64,000 bases of DNA, from contig NZ_JACYMO010000002.1 of NCBI RefSeq assembly GCF_014838825.1, positions 478,269-542,268 of the forward strand. The letters are read 5' to 3'. The position numbers and the translations under genes were made by a program. The notes beneath the pieces are model-generated. The model ran no database searches. It was not told the DNA's origin and saw nothing but the letters and a program-made list of their open reading frames with translations. Below are positions 1 through 10,241 of the stretch, one piece after another; positions within the stretch are counted from its first letter, which is position 1, and every line of letters starts with the position of its first letter. The stretch is from Erwinia persicina (GTDB lineage Bacteria > Pseudomonadota > Gammaproteobacteria > Enterobacterales > Enterobacteriaceae).

Positions 1-62
1 CCCTTGACCCTTCCGGGGCAGCCGATTCTGTTAATAGAGAGACAAACTCAAAAACGCCATGA
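1..62 (+). other. 3' end or downstream flank of the gene before corC (ybeY expected)
   Basis: In enterobacteria the endoribonuclease gene ybeY lies directly upstream of corC. One + frame stays open from base 3 and stops at 60-62, overlapping the corC ATG in an ATGA arrangement. Another frame stops at 5-7 and the third at 67-69, so the true end of the upstream gene cannot be decided from these bases. The identity comes from gene order only. Confidence 0.3.
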
Positions 63-937
63 GCGATGACCATTCACAAAACAATGACAGTCCCAGTAGC
101 AAAAAGGGATTTTTCACGCTGATGCTCAACCAGTTGTTCCACGGTGAGCCGAAGAACCGCGATGACCTGCTGGAGTTGATCCGGGATTCAGAACAGAATG
201 ATCTGATCGACCCGGACACCCGGGACATGCTGGAGGGGGTGATGGATATCGCCGAGCAGCGTGTCAGGGACATTATGATCCCCCGCTCCCAGATGGTCAC
301 GCTGAAGCGTAACCAGACGCTGGAAGAGTGCCTGGCGGTCATTATTGAGTCCGCACACTCACGCTTCCCGGTTATCAGCGAAGACAAGGACCATGTTGAA
401 GGCATCCTGATGGCCAAAGATCTGCTGCCGTTTATGAGCAGTGGATCTGAGCCATTCAGCATGGACAAGGTGCTGCGCACTGCGGTGGTGGTGCCGGAAA
501 GCAAGCGCGTGGACCGGATGCTGAAGGAGTTTCGCTCACAGCGCTATCATATGGCGATTGTGATTGACGAATTCGGCGGTGTCTCTGGCCTGGTGACGAT
601 TGAAGATATCCTTGAGCTGATTGTCGGAGAAATTGAAGACGAATACGACGATGAAGAAGATCGCGATATCCGTCAGCTGAGTCGCCATACCTACACAATC
701 CGTGCCCTGACGCCGATCGAAGACTTTAACGAGGTCTTCAATACCCACTTCAGCGATGAAGAGGTGGATACCATCGGCGGCCTGGTAATGCAGGGCTTCG
801 GCCACCTGCCCGCGCGTGGTGAAAGTATTGAGATCGATGGTTACCAGTTTAAAGTAGCGATGGCAGACAGCCGTCGTATTATTCAGGTCCACGTCAAAAT
901 CCCGGAAAATTCGCCGCAACCGACTCTGGAAGAGTAA
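59..937 (+). CDS. corC: CorC/YbeX, CBS-domain transporter-associated protein
   Basis: A cytosolic CBS-pair protein of 292 residues, the usual length for CorC (YbeX). It is historically linked to magnesium/cobalt efflux with CorA and more recently to ribosome and RNA homeostasis with YbeZ/YbeY. The first CBS domain begins near residue 70 ([10 protein letters not shown]) and the second near residue 130. The C-terminal CorC_HlyC domain contains the [12 protein letters not shown] stretch that normally follows the acidic linker ([11 protein letters not shown]). No membrane segment is present, unlike the HlyC/CorC proteins with a CNNM domain. It is followed after 7 bases by lnt, as in E. coli, so co-transcription is likely. 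The start codon is the only ATG that gives the family N terminus; the Shine-Dalgarno is weak. Confidence 0.95.
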   Translation: MSDDHSQNNDSPSSKKGFFTLMLNQLFHGEPKNRDDLLELIRDSEQNDLIDPDTRDMLEGVMDIAEQRVRDIMIPRSQMVTLKRNQTLEECLAVIIESAHSRFPVISEDKDHVEGILMAKDLLPFMSSGSEPFSMDKVLRTAVVVPESKRVDRMLKEFRSQRYHMAIVIDEFGGVSGLVTIEDILELIVGEIEDEYDDEEDRDIRQLSRHTYTIRALTPIEDFNEVFNTHFSDEEVDTIGGLVMQGFGHLPARGESIEIDGYQFKVAMADSRRIIQVHVKIPENSPQPTLEE

Positions 938-944
938 TTCATTT

Positions 945-2480
945 ATGGCAATTGCGTCATTGTGCCAGCGCCAGCGGGTTCGCCTGCTATTAGCGCTAAT
1001 AACGGGTGCCATTGGCACCCTTTCTTTCTCCCCTTACGATGTCTGGCCCGCGGCCCTGGTGTCCCTGTTTGGTTTACAGGCGCTAACCCTGAACCGTACC
1101 ACCCGCCAGGCCAGCGCCATCGGCTTTGCCTGGGGCTTTGGCCTGTTTGCCAGCGGCGTCAACTGGGTGTATGTCAGCATCGCCACCTTTGGCGGCATGC
1201 CAGGCCCGATCAACGTGTTCCTGGTGATACTGCTGGCGGCCTACCTGTCGCTGTACACACTGCTGTTTGCCACACTGCTGAACCGCCTGACGCCAAAAAC
1301 CTCGCTGCTACGTCTGGCGCTGGCGGCTCCGGTGCTGTGGCAAATCACCGAGTTCCTGCGCGGCTGGGTACTGACCGGCTTCCCGTGGTTGCAGTTTGGC
1401 TACAGTCAGATCAACGGTCCGCTAAAAGGCCTGGGCCCGATAGTGGGAGTGGAAGGCATCACCTTCCTGCTGATGATCATTGCCGGACTGGCCGTTTATG
1501 CCGTACTGCAGCGCCGCCTGGTCACCGGCGTAGCGGCGCTCATGCTGCTGTTACTGCCCTGGCCCCTGCGTTATATCAGCTGGTTCCAGCCCTTACCCGA
1601 CAGGACCGTTGAGGTGGCGCTGGTACAGGGTAATATTGAGCAGTCGATGAAGTGGGATCCGAATCAGCTGATCAATACCCTGAAAACCTATACGGCCCTC
1701 AGCCGCCCGTTTGTCGGCAAAGCCCCGATTATCATCTGGCCAGAGTCTGCCATTCCTGACCTTGAAACCCGCCAGCAACCGTTTCTTAAGGCGGTGGATG
1801 AGCAACTGCGTGCGGCGGGCAGCAGCCTGGTGACCGGCATCGTTGACTCCCGTCTGGAAGACAATCGCTACCACGATTACAACTCGATTATTGTGCTCGG
1901 CGGTCCGCAGCCCTACAGCTACTTAGGCAACAATCGTTACCAAAAGAATCATCTGGTACCGTTTGGTGAATTCGTTCCGCTGGAAACGCTACTGCGTCCA
2001 CTGGCCCCGTTGTTTGACCTGCCGATGTCCTCTTTCAGCCGGGGCGGCTATGTGCAGCCGCAGCTTCAGGTAGCAGGCTATAACCTGACTGCCGCCATCT
2101 GTTACGAGATTATCCTCGGGCAACAGGTGCGGGATAACTTCAGACCGGACACCAACTTCCTGCTGACGATCTCGAACGATGCGTGGTTTGGTCACTCTAT
2201 CGGTCCGTGGCAGCACCTGCAGATGGCGCAGATGCGAGCGCTGGAACTGGGCCGTCCCCTGCTGCGCAGCACCAACAATGGCGTGACGGCGGTGGTAGAT
2301 GCCCGAGGGAATATCGCTCGCATCATTCCGCAGTTCAAAGCGGAGGTGCTGTCAGCCAAAGTGACCCCAACCAGCGGGCTGACTCCTTATGCCCGCGCAG
2401 GCAACTGGGGGATCTGGGGCATTTCCTTCGTGTTCGCCATTGCCGGCGTGTTCTGCACCTGGCGTTCACGCCGCAGGTAG
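945..2480 (+). CDS. lnt: apolipoprotein N-acyltransferase Lnt
   Basis: Inner-membrane enzyme that adds the third acyl chain to the N-terminal cysteine of diacylated lipoproteins, using phospholipid as donor. It has 511 residues with about seven hydrophobic segments in the first 220 residues, then a periplasmic nitrilase-fold domain, then a final membrane helix. The Glu-Lys-Cys catalytic set is visible as [24 protein letters not shown] and AAICYEII. Length and sequence are typical of enterobacterial Lnt throughout. It follows corC with a 7-base gap, and a strong stem-loop lies just after its stop codon. Its product serves the Lol pathway and so affects LptE, RlpA and the other lipoproteins encoded in this window. 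Confidence 0.96.
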   Translation: MAIASLCQRQRVRLLLALITGAIGTLSFSPYDVWPAALVSLFGLQALTLNRTTRQASAIGFAWGFGLFASGVNWVYVSIATFGGMPGPINVFLVILLAAYLSLYTLLFATLLNRLTPKTSLLRLALAAPVLWQITEFLRGWVLTGFPWLQFGYSQINGPLKGLGPIVGVEGITFLLMIIAGLAVYAVLQRRLVTGVAALMLLLLPWPLRYISWFQPLPDRTVEVALVQGNIEQSMKWDPNQLINTLKTYTALSRPFVGKAPIIIWPESAIPDLETRQQPFLKAVDEQLRAAGSSLVTGIVDSRLEDNRYHDYNSIIVLGGPQPYSYLGNNRYQKNHLVPFGEFVPLETLLRPLAPLFDLPMSSFSRGGYVQPQLQVAGYNLTAAICYEIILGQQVRDNFRPDTNFLLTISNDAWFGHSIGPWQHLQMAQMRALELGRPLLRSTNNGVTAVVDARGNIARIIPQFKAEVLSAKVTPTSGLTPYARAGNWGIWGISFVFAIAGVFCTWRSRRR

Positions 2481-2485
2481 CCTGA

Positions 2486-2515
2486 AGAGGTCGGCCTGTT
2501 CTCTGGCCGACCTCT
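2486..2515 (+). terminator. stem-loop after lnt
   Basis: A perfect 11-bp stem (AGAGGTCGGCC, 2486-2496; GGCCGACCTCT, 2505-2515) with an 8-base loop begins five bases after the lnt stop codon. No U-tract follows, so it may act as a weak terminator or as a 3'-end stabiliser of the corC-lnt message. Confidence 0.5.
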
Positions 2516-2659
2516 GCTGCCCCGCTGCGCACTGACCGGAAACGTTCAGCCTCTGGTGCGAAAAAGACCTTCCCATGCGCCAGTATCGGCAATAATTCTC
2601 CCCGATCCCGTTCTCTTTCCGCCACAGCTTATGCTGCACTTCTTCTTAAAGACCGCCGT

Positions 2660-2675
2660 TGGCACGATGATTGCA
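2660..2675 (+). promoter_or_regulatory. sigma-54 (-24/-12) promoter upstream of gltIJKL
   Basis: TGGCACGATGATTGCA matches the RpoN consensus TGGCACG-N4-TTGCA at every defined base. The predicted transcription start is near 2686, giving a leader of about 290 bases before gltI. It lies in the 494-base gap between lnt and gltI. Apart from the other signals listed here, no gene was seen in that gap; short open frames inside it lack family features. Confidence 0.6.
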
Positions 2676-2782
2676 AAATATTTCCGTGTAAGCGTGTGGC
2701 ACTCCCGTATCAAGTCGTTACGAAAAGATTCATGCCCCGTCATGGCGCATTTATTGCCCCTTAGCGGAGCATTGCTAAAAAA

Positions 2783-2801
2783 CCGCACCTGATTGGTGCG
2801 G
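2783..2801 (+). promoter_or_regulatory. NtrC-like operator palindrome upstream of gltI
   Basis: CCGCACC-TGATT-GGTGCGG is a perfect palindrome whose core GCACC-N5-GGTGC equals the NtrC (NRI) enhancer consensus. It could also fold as a 7-bp hairpin. An A-tract at 2776-2782 would make it terminator-like on the minus strand. It sits about 100 bases upstream of the transcription start expected from the weaker -24-like element at 2867. Confidence 0.45.
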
Positions 2802-2866
2802 GGTACATCGCAAAAAAGAAACTTTTTCGTTTCATGCCATTAACATTCAGCTATGTTATTGGGGAA

Positions 2867-2882
2867 TGGCACCCGCTTTAAT
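2867..2882 (+). promoter_or_regulatory. second, weaker -24-type element before gltI
   Basis: TGGCACCCGCTTTAAT has a perfect -24 half (TGGCAC), but the -12 half has AA where GC is expected. It is closer to gltI than the element at 2660, and the NtrC-like palindrome would lie near -100 relative to it, the usual enhancer distance. It may equally be a chance match. Confidence 0.25.
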
Positions 2883-2974
2883 TTTGAATAAAACAGAAAA
2901 ATAGCAGGATATACACACATCACATCACGTCGGCGTTGCTTTATTTCACGCCACTACTGCAAAGGAGTTGGAAC

Positions 2975-3886
2975 ATGAAATTACGGAAACTGGGGCTTTG
3001 CCTTGCACTGGCAGGATTCGCCTCTGGTATCGCTCAGGCTGAGGATGCTGCACCGCAGCAGCAGGCATCTACCCTGGAAAAAATTGCCAAAAACGGCGTG
3101 ATCGTCGTTGGCCACCGTGAATCCTCCGTCCCGTTCTCCTATTACGACAATCAGCAGAAAGTTGTGGGCTACTCCCAGGATTACTCCAACGCGATTGTTG
3201 ACGCGATCAAGAAAAAACTGAATAAACCCGATCTGCAGGTAAAAATGCTGCCGATTACCTCTCAGAACCGTATCCCGCTGTTACAGAACGGCACCTACGA
3301 TTTTGAGTGTGGCTCCACCACCAACAATCTGGAACGCCAGAAACAGGCCAGCTTCTCTGACAGCATCTTTGTGGTCGGTACGCGTCTGCTGGTGAAGAAA
3401 GGCGGTGCGATCAAAGACTTCGGCGACCTTAAAGGCAAAAGTGTCGTGGTAACCTCAGGGACAACGTCTGAAATTCTGCTGAACAAGCTGAACGATGAGA
3501 AAAAAATGGGCATGCGCATCATCAGCGCTAAAGATCACGGGGATTCCTTCCGTACGCTGGAAAGCGGCCGTGCCGTGGCCTTTATGATGGATGATGCTCT
3601 GCTGGCCGGTGAACGAGCTAAAGCCAAGAAACCCGCGAACTGGGAAATTCTCGGCACACCACAGTCTCATGAAGCCTATGGCTGTATGCTGCGCAAAGGC
3701 GACGGCGACTTTAAAAAGTTGATGGACGACACCATTGCGCAGGCGCAAACCTCCGGCGAAGCAGCTAAATGGTTCGACAAATGGTTCAAGCAGCCCATCC
3801 CTCCTAAAAATATGACCATGGATTTCGATCTTTCTGACGATATGAAAGCCCTGTTCAAATCGCCGAACGACAAGGCAATGAATTAA
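2975..3886 (+). CDS. gltI: GltI, periplasmic glutamate/aspartate-binding protein
   Basis: Substrate-binding subunit of the glutamate/aspartate ABC importer. The chosen ATG follows AAAGGAG (2961-2967) at a good distance. It yields 303 residues starting MKLRKLGLCLALAGF, with a Sec signal peptide cleaved after AQA near residue 22; a longer in-frame start at 2936 would spoil the signal. The mature part is a family 3 solute-binding fold, with the early VGHRESSVPFSYYD segment and DFECGSTTNN typical of GltI. It is followed by gltJ after a 194-base spacer that carries a SroC-like RNA. Sigma-54 and NtrC-like signals upstream suggest nitrogen control. Confidence 0.95.
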   Translation: MKLRKLGLCLALAGFASGIAQAEDAAPQQQASTLEKIAKNGVIVVGHRESSVPFSYYDNQQKVVGYSQDYSNAIVDAIKKKLNKPDLQVKMLPITSQNRIPLLQNGTYDFECGSTTNNLERQKQASFSDSIFVVGTRLLVKKGGAIKDFGDLKGKSVVVTSGTTSEILLNKLNDEKKMGMRIISAKDHGDSFRTLESGRAVAFMMDDALLAGERAKAKKPANWEILGTPQSHEAYGCMLRKGDGDFKKLMDDTIAQAQTSGEAAKWFDKWFKQPIPPKNMTMDFDLSDDMKALFKSPNDKAMN

Positions 3887-3889
3887 TAA

Positions 3890-4067
3890 CGAGAAACAGG
3901 GGCAGCCTTCGCTGCCCCATGATTGCTGAACACAGGCTCGGACAGACACAGTCAGGCGGACAGCGCTTAAGCTCTGGTGCCTGACGAAGGTGTAAACCGG
4001 TCGTTCCCCGGGGAGCACAGCAGAGCCTTTCATCAATCTTCAGGGTAGCGGTCGCTACCCTTTTTTT
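3890..4067 (+). ncRNA. sroC: SroC-like small RNA in the gltI-gltJ spacer
   Basis: In E. coli and Salmonella the Hfq-binding RNA SroC is processed from the gltI 3' region and acts as a sponge of GcvB. The same spacer here starts with an 8-bp GC hairpin (GGGGCAGC, 3899-3906; GCTGCCCC, 3911-3918). It ends in a perfect intrinsic terminator (GGGTAGC, 4043-4049; GCTACCC, 4054-4060) with seven T residues. Position, size of about 170 bases and terminal structure fit SroC. The exact 5' end is unknown because it is made by RNase cleavage. Confidence 0.6.
4043..4067 (+). terminator. intrinsic terminator between gltI and gltJ
   Basis: A 7-bp stem, GGGTAGC (4043-4049) and GCTACCC (4054-4060), with a GGTC loop is followed by TTTTTTT (4061-4067). 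It ends the putative SroC and should lower expression of gltJKL relative to gltI. That fits the usual need for an excess of binding protein. Confidence 0.8.
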
Positions 4068-4080
4068 ACCGGAGTGTTTT

Positions 4081-4812
4081 ATGTCTATTGATTGGAACTG
4101 GGGAATATTCCTGCAAGAGGCCCCGTTCGGTAATACAACCTATCTCGGTTGGCTGTGGTCCGGCTTTCAGGTCACCATTGCCGTCTCCGTTTGTGCCTGG
4201 ATTATCGCCCTGTTAGTCGGTTCCCTGTTCGGTATTTTACGTACCGTTCCCAACCGTCTGCTTGCCGGTCTGGGAACCTGTTATGTTGAGCTGTTCCGTA
4301 ACGTACCGCTGATCGTGCAATTCTTTATCTGGTATCTGGTGGTGCCGGAACTGTTGCCAGAAGGTCTTGGCATGTGGTTCAAATCGGAAATCGATCCCAA
4401 TATCCAGTTCTTCACCTGCTCTGTTCTGTGCCTTGGCCTGTTTACCGCTGCCCGCGTATGTGAACAGGTTCGTGCCGCCATTCAGTCACTGCCAAGTGGT
4501 CAGAAAAATGCGGGTCTGGCGATGGGGCTGACGTTGCCACAAACCTATCGTTATGTGTTACTGCCCAATGCCTACCGGGTGATTGTGCCGCCGATGACCT
4601 CGGAAATGCTTAACCTGGTGAAAAACTCAGCCATCGCGTCCACCATAGGCTTGGTGGATATGGCCGCTCAGGCGAGCAAGCTGCTCGACTATTCTGCGCA
4701 TGCTTATGAATCGTTCACGGCCATTACCCTCGCCTATATCGCCATCAATGCGGTGATTATGGTGCTGATGGGGCTGGTAGAACGTAAAGTCCGACTGCCG
4801 GGGGGCAAATAA
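4081..4812 (+). CDS. gltJ: GltJ, glutamate/aspartate ABC transporter permease
   Basis: Inner-membrane permease of the HisMQ family (243 residues), with transmembrane segments at about 25-50, 65-95, 105-130, 190-210 and 215-240. The cytoplasmic EAA-type loop is seen as [23 protein letters not shown] in the third quarter. The family N-terminal feature, an early HEAPF-like stretch, appears as [18 protein letters not shown]. Its stop overlaps the gltK start by one base (TAATG), showing translational coupling. It pairs with GltK to form the channel that GltL energises. Confidence 0.94.
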   Translation: MSIDWNWGIFLQEAPFGNTTYLGWLWSGFQVTIAVSVCAWIIALLVGSLFGILRTVPNRLLAGLGTCYVELFRNVPLIVQFFIWYLVVPELLPEGLGMWFKSEIDPNIQFFTCSVLCLGLFTAARVCEQVRAAIQSLPSGQKNAGLAMGLTLPQTYRYVLLPNAYRVIVPPMTSEMLNLVKNSAIASTIGLVDMAAQASKLLDYSAHAYESFTAITLAYIAINAVIMVLMGLVERKVRLPGGK

Positions 4813-5489
4813 TGTACGAATTTGACTGGAGTACTATCGTCCCCAACCTCCCCTACCTGTGGGCGGGTATGGTCGTTACGCTAAAGATTACCGTTACCGC
4901 GGTAATCTTCGGCATCATCTGGGGCACGCTGCTGGCGGTCATGCGCCTCTCCACCTTCAAGCCCATCAGCTGGTTTGCCAAGATTTATGTCAACCTCTTC
5001 CGTTCGGTGCCTTTAGTGATGGTGCTGCTGTGGTTCTATCTGGTGGTGCCGAGTTTCCTGCAGCAGGTGTTGGGGTTATCGCCAAAAACGGATATTCGCC
5101 TGATTTCTGCGATGGTCGCCTTCTCGCTGTTTGAGGCCGCCTATTATTCGGAAATTATCCGCGCAGGGATCTTAAGTATTGCCCGTGGCCAGGGCAGCGC
5201 CGCGCTGGCGCTGGGAATGACCCAATGGCAGTCCATGCGCCTGATCATTCTACCGCAGGCGTTTCGTGCCATGGTCCCGCTGCTGCTGACCCAGGGCATC
5301 GTCCTGTTCCAGGACACCTCTCTGGTGTATGTCCTGAGCCTGGCGGACTTTTTCCGTACTGCCGATACCATTGGCGTCAATAACGGTACTGAGATTGAAA
5401 TGGTGCTGTTCGCCGGTGCAATTTACTTCGTTATCAGCCTTAGCGCTTCGCTGTTGGTCAGCTATTTAAAGAAAAAAAGGACTGCTTAA
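4812..5489 (+). CDS. gltK: GltK, glutamate/aspartate ABC transporter permease
   Basis: Second permease of the GltIJKL importer, 225 residues, with five predicted transmembrane helices. The EAA loop is [20 protein letters not shown] around residue 135, followed by the [19 protein letters not shown] segment typical of GltK. The stop codon abuts the gltL ATG (TAAATG). Length and sequence are as in E. coli. Confidence 0.94.
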   Translation: MYEFDWSTIVPNLPYLWAGMVVTLKITVTAVIFGIIWGTLLAVMRLSTFKPISWFAKIYVNLFRSVPLVMVLLWFYLVVPSFLQQVLGLSPKTDIRLISAMVAFSLFEAAYYSEIIRAGILSIARGQGSAALALGMTQWQSMRLIILPQAFRAMVPLLLTQGIVLFQDTSLVYVLSLADFFRTADTIGVNNGTEIEMVLFAGAIYFVISLSASLLVSYLKKKRTA

Positions 5490-6215
5490 ATGATTACCCT
5501 GAAAAATGTTTCTAAGTGGTATGGTCACTTTCAGGTGCTGACCGACTGCTCAACCGAAGTTAAAAAAGGTGAAGTGGTGGTGGTATGCGGTCCTTCAGGT
5601 TCCGGAAAGTCGACACTGATAAAAACGGTAAATGGTCTTGAGCCCATCCAGAAAGGGCAGATTGAAGTGAACGGCACACCGGTCAACGACAAGAAGACCA
5701 ACCTCGCCCAACTCCGCTCTAAAGTCGGCATGGTGTTCCAGCATTTCGAGCTGTTTCCGCATCTGTCCATTGTTGAAAACCTGACGCTGGCACAGGTGAA
5801 AGTGCTAAAGCGTGACAAAGAGGAAGCGCGGCAGAAAGGCCTCAAGCTGCTGGAGCGCGTGGGCCTGAGCGCCCATGCCAATAAGTTCCCGGGCCAGCTA
5901 TCCGGCGGTCAGCAGCAGCGAGTGGCCATTGCCCGCGCGCTGTGCATGGATCCTATCGCCATGCTGTTCGACGAACCGACCTCCGCTCTTGACCCGGAGA
6001 TGATCAACGAGGTCCTTGACGTGATGGTTGAACTGGCGAATGAAGGGATGACCATGATGGTGGTGACACACGAAATGGGCTTTGCGCGTAAAGTTGCTAA
6101 CCGGGTGATCTTTATGGATGAAGGGAAGATTGTGGAGGACTCACCGAAAGACGATTTCTTTAACAATCCTCAGTCTGAACGTGCCAAAGACTTCCTCGCC
6201 AAAATCCTGCATTAA
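5490..6215 (+). CDS. gltL: GltL, glutamate/aspartate ABC transporter ATPase
   Basis: ATP-binding subunit, 241 residues, polar amino-acid family. The Walker A motif GPSGSGKST is at about residues 34-42, the Q-loop is at [11 protein letters not shown], the signature is LSGGQQQR near 135, Walker B is [12 protein letters not shown] and the switch histidine is in VVTHEMGFA. It is the last gene of the operon. Two stem-loops follow before the convergent ybeL gene. Confidence 0.96.
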   Translation: MITLKNVSKWYGHFQVLTDCSTEVKKGEVVVVCGPSGSGKSTLIKTVNGLEPIQKGQIEVNGTPVNDKKTNLAQLRSKVGMVFQHFELFPHLSIVENLTLAQVKVLKRDKEEARQKGLKLLERVGLSAHANKFPGQLSGGQQQRVAIARALCMDPIAMLFDEPTSALDPEMINEVLDVMVELANEGMTMMVVTHEMGFARKVANRVIFMDEGKIVEDSPKDDFFNNPQSERAKDFLAKILH

Positions 6216-6237
6216 TTCCTCTCTGGCGCATGAGCGG

Positions 6238-6310
6238 GCGGACCGAAACAGAGGGTCCGCCGCTGCACCGCCATCAAACGGAACCGTCCCTGTCGCCATA
6301 ACAGGGACGG
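6238..6310 (+). terminator. tandem stem-loops between convergent gltL and ybeL
   Basis: Two hairpins occupy the gap. GCGGACC (6238-6244) pairs with GGTCCGC (6254-6260), and a perfect 10-bp stem CCGTCCCTGT (6284-6293) pairs with ACAGGGACGG (6301-6310). Neither has a good U-tract, but they sit where both transcripts must end. Confidence 0.5.
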
Positions 6311-6343
6311 CAACAAAAATCTGCTCCTGTATCAGAAGATATA

Positions 6344-6826
6344 TCAAGGCTCAAACGGCTGCCGGACAAACTGATCGTGGTTGCATTCCGGACAGCGTGT
6401 CAGGACTTCTGGCGTGTAGATCGCCCGGGTAAACTGACAATGCTCACACACCAGATTCCCCAGCCCCACCACTTCCCCGCTTTGATAGACACCGTGATGA
6501 TTCAGATCCTGGAAAACCTCACGCCACTCCAGCTGACTTTTATCCGTAATATCAGCCAGTTCTTTCCAGATGCTCTGGCGGATCACCCGCATAAACACGC
6601 TATCGCTGAGTTCTTCCTGATTTTCCGCATAGCTGCGCGCAAACTCTTCAAGGTCACGGCGTACGGCACGGCTGACATCATCAATTTCGTTTTTTGTTAA
6701 CTCACCCCGGTTATTCATTCTCTGGCGGGCACTCTCCACCAGGGCATCAATATCCCGCTCCCCGCGTTCAATGCGTTGGGTCAGGGAAGACACCAGCTCA
6801 CGATAATACTGAGCAACCTTGTTCAT
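6344..6826 (-). CDS. ybeL: YbeL, zinc-ribbon protein (DUF1451)
   Basis: Cytosolic protein of 160 residues of unknown function, conserved in enterobacteria at this place. The N-terminal two thirds is a charged, mostly helical region (RELVSSLTQRIERGERDID and following). The C-terminal region has a zinc ribbon with two CxxC pairs, CEHC and CPEC, about 18 residues apart. It is transcribed divergently from leuS and convergently to gltL. No function can be assigned from sequence. Confidence 0.9.
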   Translation of the reverse strand: MNKVAQYYRELVSSLTQRIERGERDIDALVESARQRMNNRGELTKNEIDDVSRAVRRDLEEFARSYAENQEELSDSVFMRVIRQSIWKELADITDKSQLEWREVFQDLNHHGVYQSGEVVGLGNLVCEHCQFTRAIYTPEVLTRCPECNHDQFVRQPFEP

Positions 6827-7044
6827 AGACTCTCCTTATTGATAACGAACGCGTTTCTTCTCATTCTAGTTGTAACTGAAAAACTTCCGTGTTTTCGCGC
6901 TAAAAATTGCCGCCCCGATTACAGCTTACAGAGAAATGCCCTCCGGCAGGACGCTTACTGTTGTTGCGCCGGGTGCGGATCAGCTATGCTATGCGGATCT
7001 GATCGAACACGAAAAAAAATTTATACAAAGGACCACTGGCTACT

Positions 7045-9627
7045 ATGCAAGAGCAATATCGCCCGGAAGAGATAGAATCCCATGTCCAGCAGCAATGGGA
7101 TGATAAGCAAACGTTCAAAGTGACCGAAGACGAAGGTAAAGAGAAGTATTACTGCCTCTCCATGCTGCCCTATCCTTCTGGCCGCCTGCACATGGGCCAC
7201 GTGCGCAACTATACTATTGGCGATGTCATCTCACGCTACCAGCGCATGCTGGGTAAAAACGTCTTACAGCCAATCGGCTGGGATGCCTTCGGCCTGCCGG
7301 CTGAAGGGGCGGCGGTGAAAAACAACACAGCCCCGGCACCCTGGACCTATTCCAATATCGACTACATGAAGAACCAGCTTAAGCTGCTGGGCTTCGGGTA
7401 TGACTGGAACCGTGAACTGGCCACCTGCCAACCAGAATACTATCGCTGGGAGCAGTGGTTCTTCACCCGGCTGTATGAAAAAGGCCTGGTCTACAAAAAG
7501 ACCTCTGCGGTGAACTGGTGTCCGCACGATTTGACCGTACTGGCGAACGAGCAGGTGATCGATGGCTGCTGCTGGCGCTGTGACACCAAAGTTGAACGCA
7601 AAGAGATCCCCCAGTGGTTCGTCAAAATTACTGATTACGCCGACGAACTGCTGAATGACCTCGACACGCTGGAAAGCTGGCCTGAGCAGGTTAAAACCAT
7701 GCAGCGCAACTGGATTGGCCGCTCTGAAGGGGTGGAAATCGAGTTTAACGTCAACAACAGCCAGGAAAAACTGCGTGTTTATACCACACGCCCTGACACC
7801 TTTATGGGTGTGACCTACCTCGCGGTAGCCGCAGGACACCCGCTGGCAGCCCAGGCCGCAGCGACCCATCCGGCCCTGGCCGACTTTATCGCCGAATGCC
7901 GTAATACCAAAGTGGCCGAAGCCGAAATGGCCACGATGGAGAAAAAAGGCATGGCCACCGGCCTGTTTGCAAAACACCCGCTGACCGGCGAAGACGTACC
8001 GGTCTGGGTCGCCAACTTCGTGCTGATGGAATACGGCACCGGTGCCGTTATGGCCGTTCCAGGTCATGACCAGCGCGACTGGGAGTTCGCCACCAAATAC
8101 GATTTGCAGATCAAACCGGTGATCCTGACCGCCGATGGCAGCGCACCGGATCTGAGCGAAGCCGCAATGACGGAAAAAGGCACGCTGTTTAACTCCGGCG
8201 AGTTTGACGGTCTGTCCTATGAAGAGGGCTTCAATGCCATTGCCACTAAGCTGGCCGATATTGGCGTGGGCGAACGCAAAGTTAACTATCGTCTGCGCGA
8301 CTGGGGTGTTTCACGCCAGCGTTACTGGGGCGCACCTATTCCCATGGTCACGCTGGAAGATGGTACCGTCATGCCTACCCCGGAAGATCAGCTGCCGGTG
8401 ATCCTGCCGGAAGATGTGGTCATGGATGGCATCACCAGCCCGATTAAAGCCGACCCTGAGTGGGCTAAAACGACCGTTAACGGTCAGCCAGCACTGCGTG
8501 AGACGGATACCTTTGATACCTTTATGGAATCCTCATGGTATTACGCACGTTATACCTGCCCGGACTATGATAAAGGGATGCTTGACCCGGCAGCGGCTAA
8601 CTACTGGCTGCCCGTGGATCAGTATGTTGGCGGCATCGAGCACGCCATCATGCACCTGCTCTACTTCCGCTTCTTCCACAAGCTGCTGCGCGACGCAGGC
8701 CTGGTGAACTCGGACGAGCCGGCAAAACGCCTGCTTTGTCAGGGAATGGTGCTGGCAGATGCCTTCTACTATCTGGGTGCCAGCGGTGAGCGCAACTGGG
8801 TATCGCCAGTTGATGTGACCGTAGAGCGGGATGAAAAAGGCCGTATCGTTAAAGCCAGCGACGCTGCCGGACACGAGCTGGTGTACGCGGGTATGAGCAA
8901 AATGTCGAAGTCGAAAAACAACGGCATCGACCCGCAGATTATGGTTGAACGCTACGGTGCCGATACCGTACGTCTGTTTATGATGTTTGCTTCGCCAGCA
9001 GAAATGACGCTGGAATGGCAGGAGTCCGGTGTCGAAGGGGCAAACCGCTTCCTGAAGCGCGTCTGGAAACTGGCCTTTGAACACACGCAGAAAGGCGCAA
9101 CTGTCGCCCTCGACGTCGATGCACTGACTGACGATCAGAAAAATCTGCGTCGCGATCTGCATAAAACCATTAGCAAGGTGTCCGATGATATCGGCCGCCG
9201 TCAGACCTTTAACACCGCCATTGCGGCGATTATGGAGCTGATGAACAAACTGGCTCGCGCTCCGCAGGAGAGCGAGCAGGATCGTGCGCTGATGCAGGAA
9301 GCCTTGCTGGCCGTGGTACGCATGCTGAACCCGTTCACTCCGCATGCCTGCTTCGTCCTGTGGCAGTCGCTGGGTGGAGCAGGTGATATCGATAATGCCC
9401 CATGGCCTCAGGCGGATGACGCCGCAATGGTAGAAGATTCATTGCTGGTCGTGGTACAGGTTAACGGTAAAGTGCGCGGTAAAATCACCGTCGCGGCTGA
9501 CGCTAATCAGGAACAGGTGCAGGCTCGCGCTGCGCAGGAGCATCTGGTGGCCAAATATCTCGACGGCGTCACCATTCGTAAAGTGATTTACGTACCGGGC
9601 AAGCTGCTTAACCTGGTCGTCGGTTGA
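7045..9627 (+). CDS. leuS: leucyl-tRNA synthetase
   Basis: Class I aminoacyl-tRNA synthetase that charges tRNA-Leu. It has 860 residues, equal to the E. coli enzyme. The HIGH-type motif is HMGHVRNY near residue 52 and the KMSKS motif is KMSKSKNNG near residue 620. The zinc-binding insert ([12 protein letters not shown]...CCWRC, with paired cysteines) and the CP1 editing domain with its threonine-rich [14 protein letters not shown] segment are both present, so editing should be intact. The first ATG follows AAAGGACC. The gene heads a unit with lptE and holA; the stop overlaps the upstream part of lptE. Confidence 0.98.
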   Translation: MQEQYRPEEIESHVQQQWDDKQTFKVTEDEGKEKYYCLSMLPYPSGRLHMGHVRNYTIGDVISRYQRMLGKNVLQPIGWDAFGLPAEGAAVKNNTAPAPWTYSNIDYMKNQLKLLGFGYDWNRELATCQPEYYRWEQWFFTRLYEKGLVYKKTSAVNWCPHDLTVLANEQVIDGCCWRCDTKVERKEIPQWFVKITDYADELLNDLDTLESWPEQVKTMQRNWIGRSEGVEIEFNVNNSQEKLRVYTTRPDTFMGVTYLAVAAGHPLAAQAAATHPALADFIAECRNTKVAEAEMATMEKKGMATGLFAKHPLTGEDVPVWVANFVLMEYGTGAVMAVPGHDQRDWEFATKYDLQIKPVILTADGSAPDLSEAAMTEKGTLFNSGEFDGLSYEEGFNAIATKLADIGVGERKVNYRLRDWGVSRQRYWGAPIPMVTLEDGTVMPTPEDQLPVILPEDVVMDGITSPIKADPEWAKTTVNGQPALRETDTFDTFMESSWYYARYTCPDYDKGMLDPAAANYWLPVDQYVGGIEHAIMHLLYFRFFHKLLRDAGLVNSDEPAKRLLCQGMVLADAFYYLGASGERNWVSPVDVTVERDEKGRIVKASDAAGHELVYAGMSKMSKSKNNGIDPQIMVERYGADTVRLFMMFASPAEMTLEWQESGVEGANRFLKRVWKLAFEHTQKGATVALDVDALTDDQKNLRRDLHKTISKVSDDIGRRQTFNTAIAAIMELMNKLARAPQESEQDRALMQEALLAVVRMLNPFTPHACFVLWQSLGGAGDIDNAPWPQADDAAMVEDSLLVVVQVNGKVRGKITVAADANQEQVQARAAQEHLVAKYLDGVTIRKVIYVPGKLLNLVVG

Positions 9628-9641
9628 TGTCAGGAGGAATT

Positions 9642-10241
9642 GTGCGACATCCGATAGTCTCTGTGTTACTTACCCTGGCGGTGTTGTTCACCGCCGGTTG
9701 TGGTTATCATCTGCGCGGCACCACCTCGGTGCCGCCGGAAATGAAAACGCTGATCCTCGACACGTCTGATCCGTATGGACCGCTCACACGTGCCGTACGC
9801 GAACAGCTGCGCCTGAATAACGTCACTATTGTCGATAACCCGGGTGACCGCAAGGATATTCCTTCCCTGCGTCTGATGGGGGCAACGCAGGGACGCGATA
9901 CGGCATCGATATTCCAGGACGGTAAAACGGCGGAGTACTCCATGATGATGACCGTGAACGCGCAGGTGCTGGTGCCGAATAAAGGTATCTATCCGATCAG
10001 CGCCACGGTATACCGTTCATTCTTTGATAACCCGCTGGCCGCCCTGGCGAAAGACTCCGAGCAGCAGATCATCATTAATGAGATGCGCACCCAGGCCGTG
10101 CAACAGCTGGTGCGTAAACTGCTCACCGTCCATGCCGCTGAGGACGATCCGTCGATCAATACGCTCGACAGCACGCCATCCGCGGTTGACCGTATGCCCG
10201 CTGACGCGGGCAGCATGTCGGACAGCTCTTACACACGATGA
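9642..10241 (+). CDS. lptE: LptE (RlpB), LPS-assembly lipoprotein
   Basis: Outer-membrane lipoprotein that plugs the LptD barrel and completes the LPS export bridge. The chosen start is GTG at 9642, just after AGGAGG (9632-9637); this mirrors the GTG start of E. coli. The ATG at 9627 would lie upstream of that ribosome-binding site. From the GTG there are 199 residues, with a lipoprotein signal ending LFTAGC, making Cys near residue 18 the lipidated residue, then GYHLRGTT. The LPS-binding stretch and the C-terminal disordered tail are of normal length. It overlaps holA by four bases (ATGA). Confidence 0.92.
   Translation: MRHPIVSVLLTLAVLFTAGCGYHLRGTTSVPPEMKTLILDTSDPYGPLTRAVREQLRLNNVTIVDNPGDRKDIPSLRLMGATQGRDTASIFQDGKTAEYSMMMTVNAQVLVPNKGIYPISATVYRSFFDNPLAALAKDSEQQIIINEMRTQAVQQLVRKLLTVHAAEDDPSINTLDSTPSAVDRMPADAGSMSDSSYTR

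Noticed and set aside
2697-2711. TGGCACTCCCGTATC as a further sigma-54 promoter
   Set aside because: The -12 GC is not intact and a better match lies 37 bases upstream.
2556-2792. 78-codon + frame and an overlapping minus frame in the lnt-gltI gap
   Set aside because: They cover the sigma-54 promoter and the palindrome, have no ribosome-binding site and no protein-like composition.
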